Source: Acidovorax delafieldii
Lineage (GTDB): Bacteria > Pseudomonadota > Gammaproteobacteria > Burkholderiales > Burkholderiaceae_C
Reading direction: 5' to 3'
Length of the DNA stretch: 64,000 nt
Assembly (NCBI RefSeq): GCF_007993815.1
Contig: NZ_VJWE01000016.1
Span: forward strand, 1 to 64,000
Made by a program: the position numbers and the translations under genes. Shown here one piece after another: positions 10,502 to 20,014 of this stretch. The notes beneath the pieces are model-generated. The model had not been told where the DNA came from and did not search any database. It worked only from the letters and a program-made list of their open reading frames with translations. How positions within the stretch are numbered: the stretch's first letter is position 1; each line of letters begins with the position of its first letter.

Positions 10502-11161
10502 TCAGGCGGACAGAGTCAATGCGTTGAACACCCGCAGCGCTGCCCACGCGTCGTTGGCCGCGTAGACCAGCTGGGCCTCGCTCAGCCGGGCGTTGGCCCA
10601 GTTGGAGGTGGCGGCTTTTTTGGACTTGATAAAGCGCCGGTTGAACAGCACCGCCACGGCCCCTTTCACGCCCATGTCCTTGCGGTAGCCGCGTTGGCGG
10701 AACACGGTGTTCAGCTCCAGCACATCGGCCGGTTGCACGCCCAGCTTGTGCTGGATGCGCTTGGTGTCGTCACCCAGCCCAAAGCCCGCCTTGGTCACCC
10801 CCTGCAGGGCCAGCAGCTCGGCCACGCGCGCTCGGCAGCCGGGGTCGTGCAGCTGGAACACCCAGGCCCGCTCCAGCGTAGCCAGTTGCACGATGTGCGG
10901 CCCGTCCGACGGCTCATCGCGCACAAAGGTGGGTTTGGATTCGGTGTCAAAACCCCAGGCACTGGCGCTGGCCAGCGCCTGGCAAGCCTGATCGGCCTGT
11001 GCAGGCGTGGCGACCAGCGCAATGCGGTCCATGCCCAGGCGTTCAAAGGGTTCCAGCAGCGCGATCTGGTCTTTGTCTGGCGTGGGGCGCTGGGTAGTGC
11101 GCGCAGAGGGGTGGCGGGGCGCGGAGGGCGGCTGGCGCCGCGAAGGAGGAGAGGCCGTCAT
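10502..11161 (-). CDS. RNase D-like 3'-5' exonuclease domain protein
   Basis: A 219-aa protein with a single DEDDy exonuclease domain and no HRDC domain. Motif I is FDTESKP, motif II lies in AGFGLGDDTKRI, and motif III is YAANDAWAALRV with the conserved tyrosine and aspartate. It should trim nucleic acid from the 3' end; whether the substrate is RNA or DNA cannot be told. ATG at 11161 is chosen because a CACAAT hexamer (11169-11174) sits seven bases upstream and overlaps the alternative ATG at 11170. No Shine-Dalgarno is seen, so the mRNA may be leaderless. Confidence 0.88.
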   Translation of the reverse strand: MTASPPSRRQPPSAPRHPSARTTQRPTPDKDQIALLEPFERLGMDRIALVATPAQADQACQALASASAWGFDTESKPTFVRDEPSDGPHIVQLATLERAWVFQLHDPGCRARVAELLALQGVTKAGFGLGDDTKRIQHKLGVQPADVLELNTVFRQRGYRKDMGVKGAVAVLFNRRFIKSKKAATSNWANARLSEAQLVYAANDAWAALRVFNALTLSA

Positions 11162-11190
11162 GCGGGCCATTGTGCCGTGTGGGTGTCCCT

Positions 11191-12762
11191 TCAGCGTTTG
11201 CCGGTTTTGCGCAAGCGGGGGGCTTCCTCAATCTGACCCAGGGCTTGCTCACAAGCCGCCACCGACTGGGCCTGCCGCCCCGCCAGCCAGCCTGCGCCAA
11301 ACCAGGCCTTCAGGTCGCCGGACTCTGCAAGCTCGCGGTACAGCGCTGCCGCCACACGCTCGTCATTGAGGCGACCCAATGCCGACAGCGCTGGCTGCAG
11401 GCTGTCCAGAAACCGGGCGCTGTGTGCATCCAGCGCGGGCGCCACGAACTCTGTGAGGTAGCGCAGGCGTTTGAGGCGTTTGCGCAGCCGGTGCTGTGCC
11501 TGGGGCGTGCGCGTGGCAAAACCCCGTGCGCCTTTTTGCACCTGGGCATGCAGTGCGCGCAGGCGCTGCTGCAGCAGGTGGCGCGTGGCACGGGCGTCCA
11601 GGCCTGCTGCGGCGTCGCCCGTGGCGTTCAGCCCTGGGGTGGAAAAGGCCATCAGATATACCAGCGCTTCCTGACAGGCCGCATCGCGCACGATGTGTTG
11701 TGCAGCCTGGGCCTCCAAGCCGGTGGTGTCGTTCGGGTGGGTGGACAGGGGCGGCGCTCCGGCATCGCGCAGTTCGGCACCGATGCGTTGCATCACCTGG
11801 CTGCGGTCCCGCAGGTGGCCGAGCTGCTGGAACACATGGACCAGGGGCGGCTCCCAGGCGGGGTCAAAGTTGCCTGGGGCCAGCGGCGCCAGCTCGCGCA
11901 GGGCGGTGCGCAGGCGGCGGATGCCGATGCGCAGCTGGTGCAGCAGCTCCTCATCGCTCGCACCTTCGGCAATGTCGCTGGCGGGGCCCAGGATTTGCTG
12001 CAGGCACTGCGCCACCACGGCGCGCTGCAGGGCCTGCCCGGCGGGCAGTTGCTGGTACAGGGGGGACCGGGGTCGGGCCTTGCGGGGCGAACCGCTGCTG
12101 GCTGGGCTGTCAGATGGAATGGGAATGCCCGATGGACTGCCAGCTGGTGCCAGCAGGCGCTCGCCCCGTTCGGCCTTGGACACGGTGCTCAGATACAGCC
12201 CGTGCCGCGTGGCCCACTGCGCGGCGAGCGCTGCCAGGCCCGTCACCGGCCCGGCCTTGAGTTCCAGCTCCAGCTCGCAAATGGGGGCCTCGGCCTGCTG
12301 GGCTGTGCCCCGGTGGGCCACCACCCGGCCGGTGTCCAGCGCCAGCTCGACCACGGTTCCATGGCGGGTGATATCGCGTGTCAGCCGGTCCATCTCGGTG
12401 CCATAGGTTTCGACGAGGGGGCCACCAGCGGTTTGCAGGGCCTGCTGCAGCCGGGCGCCTGCCACGGTGCCGCTGTGCAACTGGGGCAGGGGCTCGGGCG
12501 CGATGCCTTCTATGGCGGGGCCGCGTGCGACGTTGTGCTCCTGCCGGTCCAGCGGGCCATCGCCCAGCGCCTTGACGGTTTGCACCCACTGGTCGCCCTC
12601 GCGCCGCAGGCGAAACGCTATGCCGCGTGACGCCAGTGCGCCGTCGGGCGTGTCGAAGTAGCGGGCCTCCATGCGGATGGCGACACACCGGCCCCGGCGT
12701 ACTGCCGCTTGCACGGCAGCCAGACGGTCGGGCGGGATGCAGAACTTGAATTCGATTTCCAT
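11191..12762 (-). CDS. CYTH and CHAD domain protein
   Basis: A 523-aa fusion. The CYTH domain (about 1-200) opens with the signature ExExK in MEIEFKF and has the adenylate cyclase/triphosphatase fold, acting on inorganic triphosphate or related substrates. The CHAD domain (about 240-500) is a histidine-rich helical bundle known to bind polyphosphate; repeated HxLRxxxRRLR-type motifs are visible (LLHQLRIGIRRLRTAL, and HRLRKRLKRLRYL). The two are joined by a Pro/Ser linker. The start at 12762 has GATAAT nine bases upstream and no Shine-Dalgarno. It lies downstream of an orphan pstS. Confidence 0.93.
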   Translation of the reverse strand: MEIEFKFCIPPDRLAAVQAAVRRGRCVAIRMEARYFDTPDGALASRGIAFRLRREGDQWVQTVKALGDGPLDRQEHNVARGPAIEGIAPEPLPQLHSGTVAGARLQQALQTAGGPLVETYGTEMDRLTRDITRHGTVVELALDTGRVVAHRGTAQQAEAPICELELELKAGPVTGLAALAAQWATRHGLYLSTVSKAERGERLLAPAGSPSGIPIPSDSPASSGSPRKARPRSPLYQQLPAGQALQRAVVAQCLQQILGPASDIAEGASDEELLHQLRIGIRRLRTALRELAPLAPGNFDPAWEPPLVHVFQQLGHLRDRSQVMQRIGAELRDAGAPPLSTHPNDTTGLEAQAAQHIVRDAACQEALVYLMAFSTPGLNATGDAAAGLDARATRHLLQQRLRALHAQVQKGARGFATRTPQAQHRLRKRLKRLRYLTEFVAPALDAHSARFLDSLQPALSALGRLNDERVAAALYRELAESGDLKAWFGAGWLAGRQAQSVAACEQALGQIEEAPRLRKTGKR

Positions 12763-12874
12763 GGTGGCTGCATTATCCCGTGGTATCCCCATCGCGGGGC
12801 CGCGCCGGATGAAGGGTGCGCAGAGGTTATCCGCAAATAATGGAAAATCAATGATTCAAGTGAGGGTGTATTGA

Positions 12875-13942
12875 TTATGAAGGGCGATTGAAGGAGGATA
12901 TCAAGCTCATGCCCAGCGGTTTTCCTTGATTATCCCGGATGGAGGTGATGATTTTGAATGCCGAGGCCTGAACCCGGTCTGGCAGGCGGACAAAATTATT
13001 TTCTTGCACCAGGGTGTCGCCATTGAGAAACGACCAGAGGATGAACCGGAGCGCCTGGGCTGTCTGGTCGGGGTTCTGCGTGACCTTGGGGAACACCACA
13101 AACGTGCCCATGGTGATGGGCCAGGCCGATTTACCGGGCCGCTGCGTCAAGGTGCTGTGGAAAACTCCGGTGGCCGACCAATCGCTGTTGGTCAGTGCAG
13201 CCTTGAAGGCGTCGATGGAGGGTTTGACATAACTGCCGTCGGCATTTTTCATCTGCACAGTGGTCAGGCCGTATCCAGCCACATAGCCGTGGTCCACATA
13301 CCCGATGGCGCCCACCGTGTCGCGCACGCCCTTGGCCACGCCGTCGCTGCCCTTGAAGGCCAGCACACCCGCAGGCCAGGCGATGCTGGTTTTGGCGCCG
13401 TAAGTTTTTTTCCATTGCGGGCTCACCTTGCCCAGGTAGTCTGCAAAGTTGTAGGTGGTGCCCGACCCATCGGCGCGCACCACCACCTTGATCGGCAGGT
13501 CGGGCAGGGAGACATCGGGGTTCAGTGCGGCGATCTCTGCCGCGTTCCAGCGGGTAATCTCGCCCATGAAGATGCGGCTGAGGACCTCGCCCGTCAGGCG
13601 CAGCTGGGTGTTTTGTACCTTGGGCAGGTTGACGATGGGGCTGATGCCGGTGATGGCCACGGGCAGCGCCAGCAGGCCGTGCTCCAACAAGTCCTTCTCT
13701 GCGGGGTACACGTCTGTCGCGCCAAAACCGACGGCCTGTTGCTGGATTTTTTTCATGCCCGCGCTGGAACCTACCGGGTCGTAGTCCACCGCGCTGCCAG
13801 TGGCCTTGGCATAGGCCTTGGCCCAGCTGCGGTAGATGGGCGCCGCCGCCGACGAGCCAGCGCCCGTCACGGTCTGTGCGCTGGCCAGGCCCGCCTGCAC
13901 AAGGGCCACGGTCACCAGCAAAAGGAAGTAAATATATTTCAT
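12875..13942 (-). CDS. PstS-like phosphate-binding protein
   Basis: Periplasmic phosphate receptor, 355 aa. The signal peptide covers residues 1-22 (cut near ASAQ). Phosphate-loop residues are in TGAGSSAAAPIYRSW and DPVGSSAGMKKI, and the RADGSGTTYNFADYL segment supplies further ligands. No pstCAB or phoU genes are in the window, so this is a detached copy or an auxiliary receptor. A CTGTCAT half-site lies upstream and may be part of a Pho box. The neighbouring CYTH-CHAD protein hints at a shared link to phosphate or polyphosphate. Confidence 0.9.
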   Translation of the reverse strand: MKYIYFLLLVTVALVQAGLASAQTVTGAGSSAAAPIYRSWAKAYAKATGSAVDYDPVGSSAGMKKIQQQAVGFGATDVYPAEKDLLEHGLLALPVAITGISPIVNLPKVQNTQLRLTGEVLSRIFMGEITRWNAAEIAALNPDVSLPDLPIKVVVRADGSGTTYNFADYLGKVSPQWKKTYGAKTSIAWPAGVLAFKGSDGVAKGVRDTVGAIGYVDHGYVAGYGLTTVQMKNADGSYVKPSIDAFKAALTNSDWSATGVFHSTLTQRPGKSAWPITMGTFVVFPKVTQNPDQTAQALRFILWSFLNGDTLVQENNFVRLPDRVQASAFKIITSIRDNQGKPLGMSLISSFNRPS

Positions 13943-14256
13943 GTGTTTTATGTAATGGTTTTTATGAATAACGATATGCCATGCACGATTTCAGGTGCTG
14001 TGAAATCCACGCGTGTTCATTGAGCGGACAGGCAGATTTCGGTGCCGATCCTAGCAAAATGACAGCGATTTGAAGCATTGGCCCGAAAGGCTAAGGTTTC
14101 TGGCTGAGTCACTAATCTGTCATTTGAAACAATTAGTATCTTTCGCATCCCATCGGGGGCTTGGTGCACGGCGCGTGGTTGGCATACCCCCTGCAGCAAC
14201 ACGCGTTGGCTCCCACAAGGCGGCGGCGCCCTGGTGGACCTTCACGAAAGATTCAG
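13943..14256. promoter_or_regulatory. Divergent pstS / chemoreceptor intergenic region with CTGTCAT half-sites
   Basis: This 314-bp region holds no gene. Reading toward pstS, CTGTCATTTTGCTAGGAT begins at 14065 and runs leftwards: the first seven bases equal a Pho-box half-site, while the second half is poor. CTGTCAT occurs again on the plus strand at 14117-14123. The region is AT-richer than its surroundings. Assignment as PhoB sites is tentative. Confidence 0.35.
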
Positions 14257-15918
14257 ATGCTTCAAAAAATGAAAATTGGTACCCGCCTGGCCCTGGCCTT
14301 TGCCGTGCTGCTGTTGCTGATATCGGCCCTGGCGGCCGGTGGCATCAGCGGGGCCAAGCGGTTGACCGAGCGCAGCGCTGCCCTGTATGGCGACCGCACC
14401 GTGCCCATGGGCGTGCTGGCCGAGATCAGCCACCTGACGCAGCGCAACCGCGTGCTGGTGATGGACATGCTGATGGACCCCGGCACCAGCAACCTGGAGG
14501 CCAGCCACGCGGCCCTGACCACCAATGTCGAGCGCATCCAGGCCCTGTGGAAGGACTACGCCGCCAAACCGCTGGGGGCGGAGGAGCAGGCCCTGGCGCA
14601 GGCCTTTGCCGATGCCAACGCCACCTATCTGGACAAGGGCCTGATCCCGGCGTCGGCCGCGCTGGTGGCCGGCAAGTACGACGACGGCTCGGAGCTGTAC
14701 ATCACCCAGATCCGCCCCAATGCGCTCAAGGTGCAGGACGCCATCGAGCGCCTGGTGGCGCTGCAGATCAACGTGGCTGCGGCAGAGTTTGCCGGGGCGC
14801 GCGCCATGAGCGACACCATCCACTGGTGGATGCTGGCCGCCACCGCCCTCGCATTGCTGGCAGGTGCTGCGATGGCCTGGGTCATCACCCGTTCGATCTC
14901 GCGGCCGCTGCGTCAGGCCGTGGTGCTGGCACGCACCGTGGCCGGGGGCGACCTGACGGCGCAGATCGATGTGCGTGGCAACGACGAGACCGCCGAGCTG
15001 CTGGGGGCCCTGCGTGAGATGAACCACCAGCTGGTGCGCGTGATCACCGAGGTGCGCGCCAGCACCGAGACGGTCGCCCACGAGGCCGTGGTGATGGCGG
15101 GCGGCACCGAAGACCTGGCACGCCGCACCGAGGTGCAGGCATCCAATCTGCAGGAGACGGCCGCGTCGATGGAGCAGCTGACCATCACGGTGCAGCACAA
15201 CACCGACAACGCCCAACGTGCCACCGCCCTGGCGCAGGAGGCCAGCAGCGTGGCCAACGAAGGCGGCAGCGTGATGCGCGATGTGATCGCCACCATGCAG
15301 GAGATCAAGACGCAGTCGCAGAAGATCACGGACATCATCAAGGTGATCGACGACATCGCCTTCCAGACCAATCTGCTGGCGTTGAATGCGGCGGTGGAGG
15401 CCGCGCGTGCGGGTGAGCAGGGCCGGGGCTTTGCCGTGGTGGCTGGCGAGGTGCGGGGCCTGTCGCAGCGCAGCAGCATGGCGGCCCGGGAGATTCGCGG
15501 CCTGATCTCGGCCAGCGTGCAGGGTGTGGAGCGCGGGTCCACCCTGGTGGGGCAGGCGGGCGAGCGCGTGGCCAACACCGTGCACCATGTGAACCAGGTG
15601 GTGTCGCTCATCACCGCCATCAAGGATGCCGGGCAGGAGCAGGCCCGGGGCATTGCCCAGATCGGAGAGGCCGTGCGCCAGCTGGACGCGGCCACGCAGC
15701 AGAACGCTGCGCTGGTGGATGACAGTTCGTCCGCCTCGACCGGCATGAAGAATCAGGTGAGGCGCCTGCTGGAGGTGATTCACCAGTTCCGCCTGACGCC
15801 GGATATGCCCCTGCCTGGTGCAGGCGCCCCCTTGCTGGAAACGGCAGGGTTGCCCCCTGCTGTGGCTCTGGAGGGCGGGGCTGGCAGTCGCGCGCAACTG
15901 GCCATCTCGGCCCGCTAG
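14257..15918 (+). CDS. Methyl-accepting chemotaxis protein
   Basis: Inner-membrane chemoreceptor, 553 aa. A transmembrane helix lies near 8-29, followed by a four-helix-bundle sensor domain with the family motif [10 protein letters not shown], a second membrane helix near 190-210, a HAMP domain to about 270, and the signalling domain. The hairpin tip contains [20 protein letters not shown] and the nearby methylation helices. No C-terminal CheR-binding pentapeptide is present. ATG at 14257 is preferred, 14269 being the alternative; the TTG at 14161 is too far upstream. No che genes are nearby, so the ligand and partner are unknown. Confidence 0.94.
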   Translation: MLQKMKIGTRLALAFAVLLLLISALAAGGISGAKRLTERSAALYGDRTVPMGVLAEISHLTQRNRVLVMDMLMDPGTSNLEASHAALTTNVERIQALWKDYAAKPLGAEEQALAQAFADANATYLDKGLIPASAALVAGKYDDGSELYITQIRPNALKVQDAIERLVALQINVAAAEFAGARAMSDTIHWWMLAATALALLAGAAMAWVITRSISRPLRQAVVLARTVAGGDLTAQIDVRGNDETAELLGALREMNHQLVRVITEVRASTETVAHEAVVMAGGTEDLARRTEVQASNLQETAASMEQLTITVQHNTDNAQRATALAQEASSVANEGGSVMRDVIATMQEIKTQSQKITDIIKVIDDIAFQTNLLALNAAVEAARAGEQGRGFAVVAGEVRGLSQRSSMAAREIRGLISASVQGVERGSTLVGQAGERVANTVHHVNQVVSLITAIKDAGQEQARGIAQIGEAVRQLDAATQQNAALVDDSSSASTGMKNQVRRLLEVIHQFRLTPDMPLPGAGAPLLETAGLPPAVALEGGAGSRAQLAISAR

Positions 15919-16003
15919 CCCGGCGGCGGCGTGGTCTCTGCATCGCGTGGCCTACGCAGCCAATGACAGAGACATTGCCACCCACCACGCCAAGACCTGC
16001 GCC

Positions 16004-16207
16004 ATGAACCGCACCGACGTATTGATCGCGATTGCCGAGGTGGCGCGCAGTGGTGGCGCTGCCGCACCCGAAGACGCCATCTCCCAGCTGGCGATGCTCA
16101 TTGATGATCTGGAGCTGTCCTGCAGCGGCTCGGAGCAGGTGATGGAGATGCTGCTGCGCATCGCCGCCTGCCTGTGGAACCTGCAGCAGGAACGCATGCG
16201 CCTTTGA
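16004..16207 (+). CDS. Small hypothetical protein
   Basis: A 67-aa acidic, mostly helical protein that I do not recognise (MNRTDVLIAIAEVARSGG at its start, ending NLQQERMRL). It follows the chemoreceptor by 85 bases and is convergent with the diguanylate cyclase. No strong Shine-Dalgarno is present. Base composition looks coding, but the gene is supported only by the open frame. Confidence 0.45.
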   Translation: MNRTDVLIAIAEVARSGGAAAPEDAISQLAMLIDDLELSCSGSEQVMEMLLRIAACLWNLQQERMRL

Positions 16208-16267
16208 ACAGGTGCCTTGGCATGCTGCATGGCCCTGATCTCTCACCGATCAGGGCGACTGAAATGA

Positions 16268-17530
16268 TCACTCGTCCAGCGTCTCGAGTGAAGCCACCTG
16301 GTTGCGCCCCCGGTGCTTGGCCAGGTACAGCGCCTGGTCGGCACGGTCGAGCATGTCGCGCAGGCTGCGATCGCTCTGGCGGAAGGTACCCACACCCAGG
16401 CTGGTGGTGACGCGGTAGCTGTGGTCTGCATCGTCCGTCAGCTCCAAGGCGCGAATGCTGTGCAGCATGCGCGTGGCCACCTCCAGGCCCTCGGCCAGTG
16501 TGGTCAGGGGCAACAGCACGCCAAACTCTTCGCCGCCCAGCCGGCCTACGGCATCGCTGGCGCGCAACTGGCCCTTGATGGCCTGTGCAAACGCCAGCAG
16601 CGCCCGGTCGCCTTCCAGGTGGCCAAAACGGTCGTTGATGGCCTTGAAGTGGTCCAGGTCCAGCATCAGCAAGGTCAGCGGCTCGCCGTTGCTGCGTGAA
16701 TGGGCATAGGCCGACTCGGCGCATTCCAGAAACGCGCGGCGGTTGGCAATGCCCGTCAGCATGTCGGTGGTGGCCAGGCGCTGCAGCTCGCGCTCCAGGT
16801 TCTTGCGCTGCGTGACGTCGCGGTAGATGCCTTCGACCCCCGCAAAATTGCCTGCATGGTCGTACAGCGCATGGCTGCTGATGGAGATGTCGATCACCGT
16901 GCCATCGCGCCGCACCATCTGGCCCGGAAAGTCCGACACCTCGCCGTGTTCCATGATCGCGGCCTTGAACGCGTCGCGGTCTTTGCTTTGGGGGTAGTAC
17001 GACTCGGCCGTGCGGCCTTCGATTTCGTGGGGCTCGTAGCCCAGCACCCGGCGCACGCCCGGGCCCACATGCTGCACGATGCCCTGCGCGTCGGTGCGGT
17101 AGTACACGTCCTGCATGTTCTCGAACAGGCGCCGGAAGTTCTGCTCGCTCTCGCGCAGCTGGGCCTCGATCTCGCTCTGGTGTGTCATGTCCATGCCGCA
17201 CATGAGTACCGCGGGGGCACCGTCCCATTCAATGGCCACACTGCTGATCAGCACCATGCGCAAGTTGCCGCGCTCGGTGCGGATACGGAACTCGGAGGAT
17301 TTGTTGGGCCGTCCGGCCTGCTCGGGCACGGCCACCTGCTGGATGCGGTTGGTGGAGCGCACCTGGTCCAGGGGGTGCACAAAGTCGCCAGACAGCCGCC
17401 CGATCAGGCTGTCGATACTGGGCGCCTCCAGCAACTCCATGCTGGCAGCGTTGGCAAAGCGGATGGCGCCCTGTTGTGTGACAAGCACAGCCGCTGGCAA
17501 CAGGTGCAGCAGGCGCAGGTCGTGGTTCAT
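16268..17530 (-). CDS. PAS-PAS-GGDEF diguanylate cyclase
   Basis: Makes the second messenger c-di-GMP; 420 aa. Two PAS sensor domains (about 1-105 and 120-245) precede the GGDEF domain. The active site is GGEEF, a functional variant, and a product-inhibition site RxxD (RASD) lies five residues before it, so feedback control is likely. No transmembrane segment is seen, so it is cytoplasmic. ATG at 17530 is preferred over 17569 because a CACAAT hexamer lies between them and the second start. It may be functionally linked to the adjacent chemoreceptor. Confidence 0.93.
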   Translation of the reverse strand: MNHDLRLLHLLPAAVLVTQQGAIRFANAASMELLEAPSIDSLIGRLSGDFVHPLDQVRSTNRIQQVAVPEQAGRPNKSSEFRIRTERGNLRMVLISSVAIEWDGAPAVLMCGMDMTHQSEIEAQLRESEQNFRRLFENMQDVYYRTDAQGIVQHVGPGVRRVLGYEPHEIEGRTAESYYPQSKDRDAFKAAIMEHGEVSDFPGQMVRRDGTVIDISISSHALYDHAGNFAGVEGIYRDVTQRKNLERELQRLATTDMLTGIANRRAFLECAESAYAHSRSNGEPLTLLMLDLDHFKAINDRFGHLEGDRALLAFAQAIKGQLRASDAVGRLGGEEFGVLLPLTTLAEGLEVATRMLHSIRALELTDDADHSYRVTTSLGVGTFRQSDRSLRDMLDRADQALYLAKHRGRNQVASLETLDE

Positions 17531-17619
17531 GGGCTGGTGGTAACCAAAAGTAATGCACCATTGTGGCACCTGGATGCGCAGGTGTGAAACGGCACCTGTC
17601 GCAGGCGGTACTATCGCCC

Positions 17620-17967
17620 ATGAGAAAAACTTTCCAACTCCACGTTGAAGGCAAGAACCGCGACCGCGTTCTGGATGCCGTCAAGCACGAAATCCGCAAG
17701 TACATCAAGCGCGAACGGCGCCGCGACCTGCCCGAAGGCGCCGATTTCTGGGACTTTGACTGCCAGTTTGGCCGCACCAAGGAAGACGCCGCCGTGGCGC
17801 ACCTGGCCGCCTTGACCGGGCTGATCAACGGCGTGGCCGCCGAGGGCGGCGCCCAGTTCTATGTGGAAATTCTGGCCAAGCCCGGCAAGCGCACACCCCG
17901 TCCGGCTGGTGAGGCTTCACACAGCGGGCCAGATGGCTTGGACGCGGACGACGAAGAAGGCGCGTAA
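17620..17967 (+). CDS. DUF6172 family protein
   Basis: Conserved protein of unknown function, 115 aa, basic N-terminal half (MRKTFQLHVEGKNRDR, then KYIKRERRRDLP) and acidic tail. The central GADFWDFDCQFG and FYVEILAKPGKRTPRP are typical of the family. A TACTAT -10-like hexamer at 17609-17614 lies only five bases before the ATG and there is no Shine-Dalgarno, so translation is probably leaderless. It is divergent from the diguanylate cyclase and ends before a hairpin terminator. Confidence 0.85.
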   Translation: MRKTFQLHVEGKNRDRVLDAVKHEIRKYIKRERRRDLPEGADFWDFDCQFGRTKEDAAVAHLAALTGLINGVAAEGGAQFYVEILAKPGKRTPRPAGEASHSGPDGLDADDEEGA

Positions 17968-18017
17968 GCCCTGGCGCTGGGTGGATGCCACCCCGCTCAC
18001 CCTCAGTCAAGCACTGC

Positions 18018-18041
18018 AGGCCCCTTTCAGGGGCCTTTTTT
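18018..18041 (+). terminator. Rho-independent terminator after the DUF6172 gene
   Basis: Stem AGGCCCC / GGGGCCT with a five-base loop, then six T on the plus strand. The stop codon of the convergent helicase gene lies in the loop and the left arm's opposite strand codes its last residues. Confidence 0.85.
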
Positions 18042-19304
18042 GTGGGCAGCGGGGGCATCGGCTGCCTGCGCCGCTGCTGCGCGCAGCTTGTCCTTTTTGC
18101 TGGGGCGTTTGCCCTTGATGCCGCCGGTGCCCCCGGGGTCGGTGGATGGTGCGGGCGCGGGAGCCTCGGTGGGTTCAAAGCCCGCAATCTGCTCGCGTGG
18201 GATGGTGAGGTGCTGGCGTTTTTCGATCAGCCGGAAATGCGCCTCGGCATCGGCGGTCACAAAACTCACGGCCATGCCGCTCTCGCCCGCCCGGCCGGTG
18301 CGGCCGATGCGGTGCACATAGTCCACGGCCGATCGGGGCAGGTCGTAGTTCACCACGGCAGGCAACTGCGCAATGTCGATGCCGCGTGCTGCGAGGTCGG
18401 TGGTCACGACCACCTGCCAGCGCTCGTCCTTGAACTCCTGCAGCACCTGGTTGCGCGCGCTCTGGCTCAGGCCGCCGTGGAAGGGCGATGCAAAAATGCC
18501 CGCCTTGTACAGCTTCTCGGCCACATGCTCGGCCGCGTATTGCGTGGCCACAAACACCAGCACGCGCGACCAGTTGTGCTCCTTGACCAGGTGGCGCAGC
18601 AACTGGGTGCGGCGGCTCGCATCCACCGCAATGGCGCGTTGTTCGATGGCAGGCTCGTTACCCGGCGTGTGGGGCACCTCGACGCGCACCGGCTGCTTCA
18701 GCAGGCCATCGGCCAGCGCCTGCACTGCGGCTGGGAATGTGGCCGAGAAAAACAGGTTCTGCCGCCGGGCTGGCAACAGCGCCAGCACGCGCTGCAGTTC
18801 CTCGGCAAAGCCCAGGTCCAGCAGCCGGTCTGCTTCGTCCAGCACGAGGTGTGCCACGGCCGACAGGCGCAGCGCGTTGTGGTCCACCAGGTCCAGCAGG
18901 CGGCCCGGCGTGGCCACCACAATGTCGGCGCCGCCGCGCAGGCCCAACATCTGCGGATTGATCGACACGCCGCCGAACACGATGGCGATCTTGAGCGGTT
19001 GCTGCAGGTGCTGCGCCAGGCTGCGCAGCACTTCTCCCACCTGCGCTGCCAGTTCACGGGTGGGCACCAGCACCAGGGCGCGCACCCGGCGCGGGCCGCC
19101 AGTGGCGCTGAGCTGCAGCTGCTGCAGCAAGGGCAGGGCAAATGCCGCCGTCTTGCCCGAGCCCGTCTGTGCGGCACCCAGCAGATCTACCCCCTGCAGG
19201 ATGGCCGGAATGGCGCCCGCCTGAATGGGCGTGGGCGCCACAAAGCCCGCCTGGGCGGCGGCATGGACAAGGGCGGGGGACAGACCGAGGGAGGCAAAAG
19301 GCAT
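18027..19304 (-). CDS. DEAD-box ATP-dependent RNA helicase (RhlE type)
   Basis: RNA helicase of 425 aa. All core motifs are present: the Q motif region FVAPTPIQAGAIP, motif I AQTGSGKT, Ia PTRELAAQV, Ib TPGRLLD, II DEAD in VLDEADRLLDLGF, III SAT in FFSATFP, and VI HRIGRTGR. The C-terminal 65 residues are Pro/Lys-rich and disordered, as in RhlE. The ATG at 19304 starts the family-typical PFASLGLSPAL; a longer frame to 19448 is unlikely. Probable roles are ribosome assembly and RNA turnover. Confidence 0.93.
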   Translation of the reverse strand: MPFASLGLSPALVHAAAQAGFVAPTPIQAGAIPAILQGVDLLGAAQTGSGKTAAFALPLLQQLQLSATGGPRRVRALVLVPTRELAAQVGEVLRSLAQHLQQPLKIAIVFGGVSINPQMLGLRGGADIVVATPGRLLDLVDHNALRLSAVAHLVLDEADRLLDLGFAEELQRVLALLPARRQNLFFSATFPAAVQALADGLLKQPVRVEVPHTPGNEPAIEQRAIAVDASRRTQLLRHLVKEHNWSRVLVFVATQYAAEHVAEKLYKAGIFASPFHGGLSQSARNQVLQEFKDERWQVVVTTDLAARGIDIAQLPAVVNYDLPRSAVDYVHRIGRTGRAGESGMAVSFVTADAEAHFRLIEKRQHLTIPREQIAGFEPTEAPAPAPSTDPGGTGGIKGKRPSKKDKLRAAAAQAADAPAAHKKGP

Positions 19305-19543
19305 GGAAAGGCGCTGGGAATGCGTTGAAGAAGGCACGCAAGGCAGCGCGGACAAAGCAGTAATGGCCCGCATTGTCGCCGCGTTTGCCCGATGCCCTCT
19401 TGCCCGGTGCCTTCTCACAGGCCAGCAATGCGCGCCTTGCACCTGCAAGATTGCAGGGAATGCGAGTGCTCGGCCCCAGCGTTGGGCAACCGATAATCGG
19501 GCCGCCCCGTTTTTCGTTGACAGTTTTCCCGGACCCGAACCCC

Positions 19544-20014
19544 ATGGCTTTGCCCCTAGATACCTCCGCCATTACCCACGGCATCCAGCTGGCGGTGGCG
19601 CCCGTGTTTTTGCTCACTGCGGTGTCCGGCATGATCGGCGCGGTGGCCGGCCGCCTGGCCCGGATCATCGACCGGGCGCGTGTGGTGGAAGACCGCGCGC
19701 GCGTCAATGCCGAACCCGAGTTTCTGGCCCGTGCCTACAAGGAGCTGGCGGACTTGCGTTTGCGTGGACGGCTGGCCAACGGTTGTATTGCGCTGCTGAC
19801 GTTTTGTGCCTTCCTTATTGGCACGACCATCATCCTGCTGTTCCTGGGCGAAACCACCGACTTTCAGTCCAGCCGCCTTGCGGTGGGCGGGTTTCTGGCG
19901 GGCGTTGCGTGCTTTTTGCTGGCGCTGGTGTGTTTTCTGACCGAGACGCTGCTGGCCACGCGCCTGCTCGACTTTCACATGCTGCAGCAAGAGGTGGAAG
20001 GGAAGAAGCCATGA
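19544..20014 (+). CDS. DUF2721 family membrane protein
   Basis: A 156-aa inner-membrane protein of unknown function. Three hydrophobic segments are seen (about 12-34, 80-103, 113-137), with a charged cytoplasmic loop containing RLARIIDRARVVEDR that typifies the family. A GATAAT -10-like box lies about 50 bases upstream of the ATG at 19544. Its stop codon overlaps the next start (ATGA at 20011-20014), so it is coupled to the SUI1-domain gene. Confidence 0.85.
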   Translation: MALPLDTSAITHGIQLAVAPVFLLTAVSGMIGAVAGRLARIIDRARVVEDRARVNAEPEFLARAYKELADLRLRGRLANGCIALLTFCAFLIGTTIILLFLGETTDFQSSRLAVGGFLAGVACFLLALVCFLTETLLATRLLDFHMLQQEVEGKKP

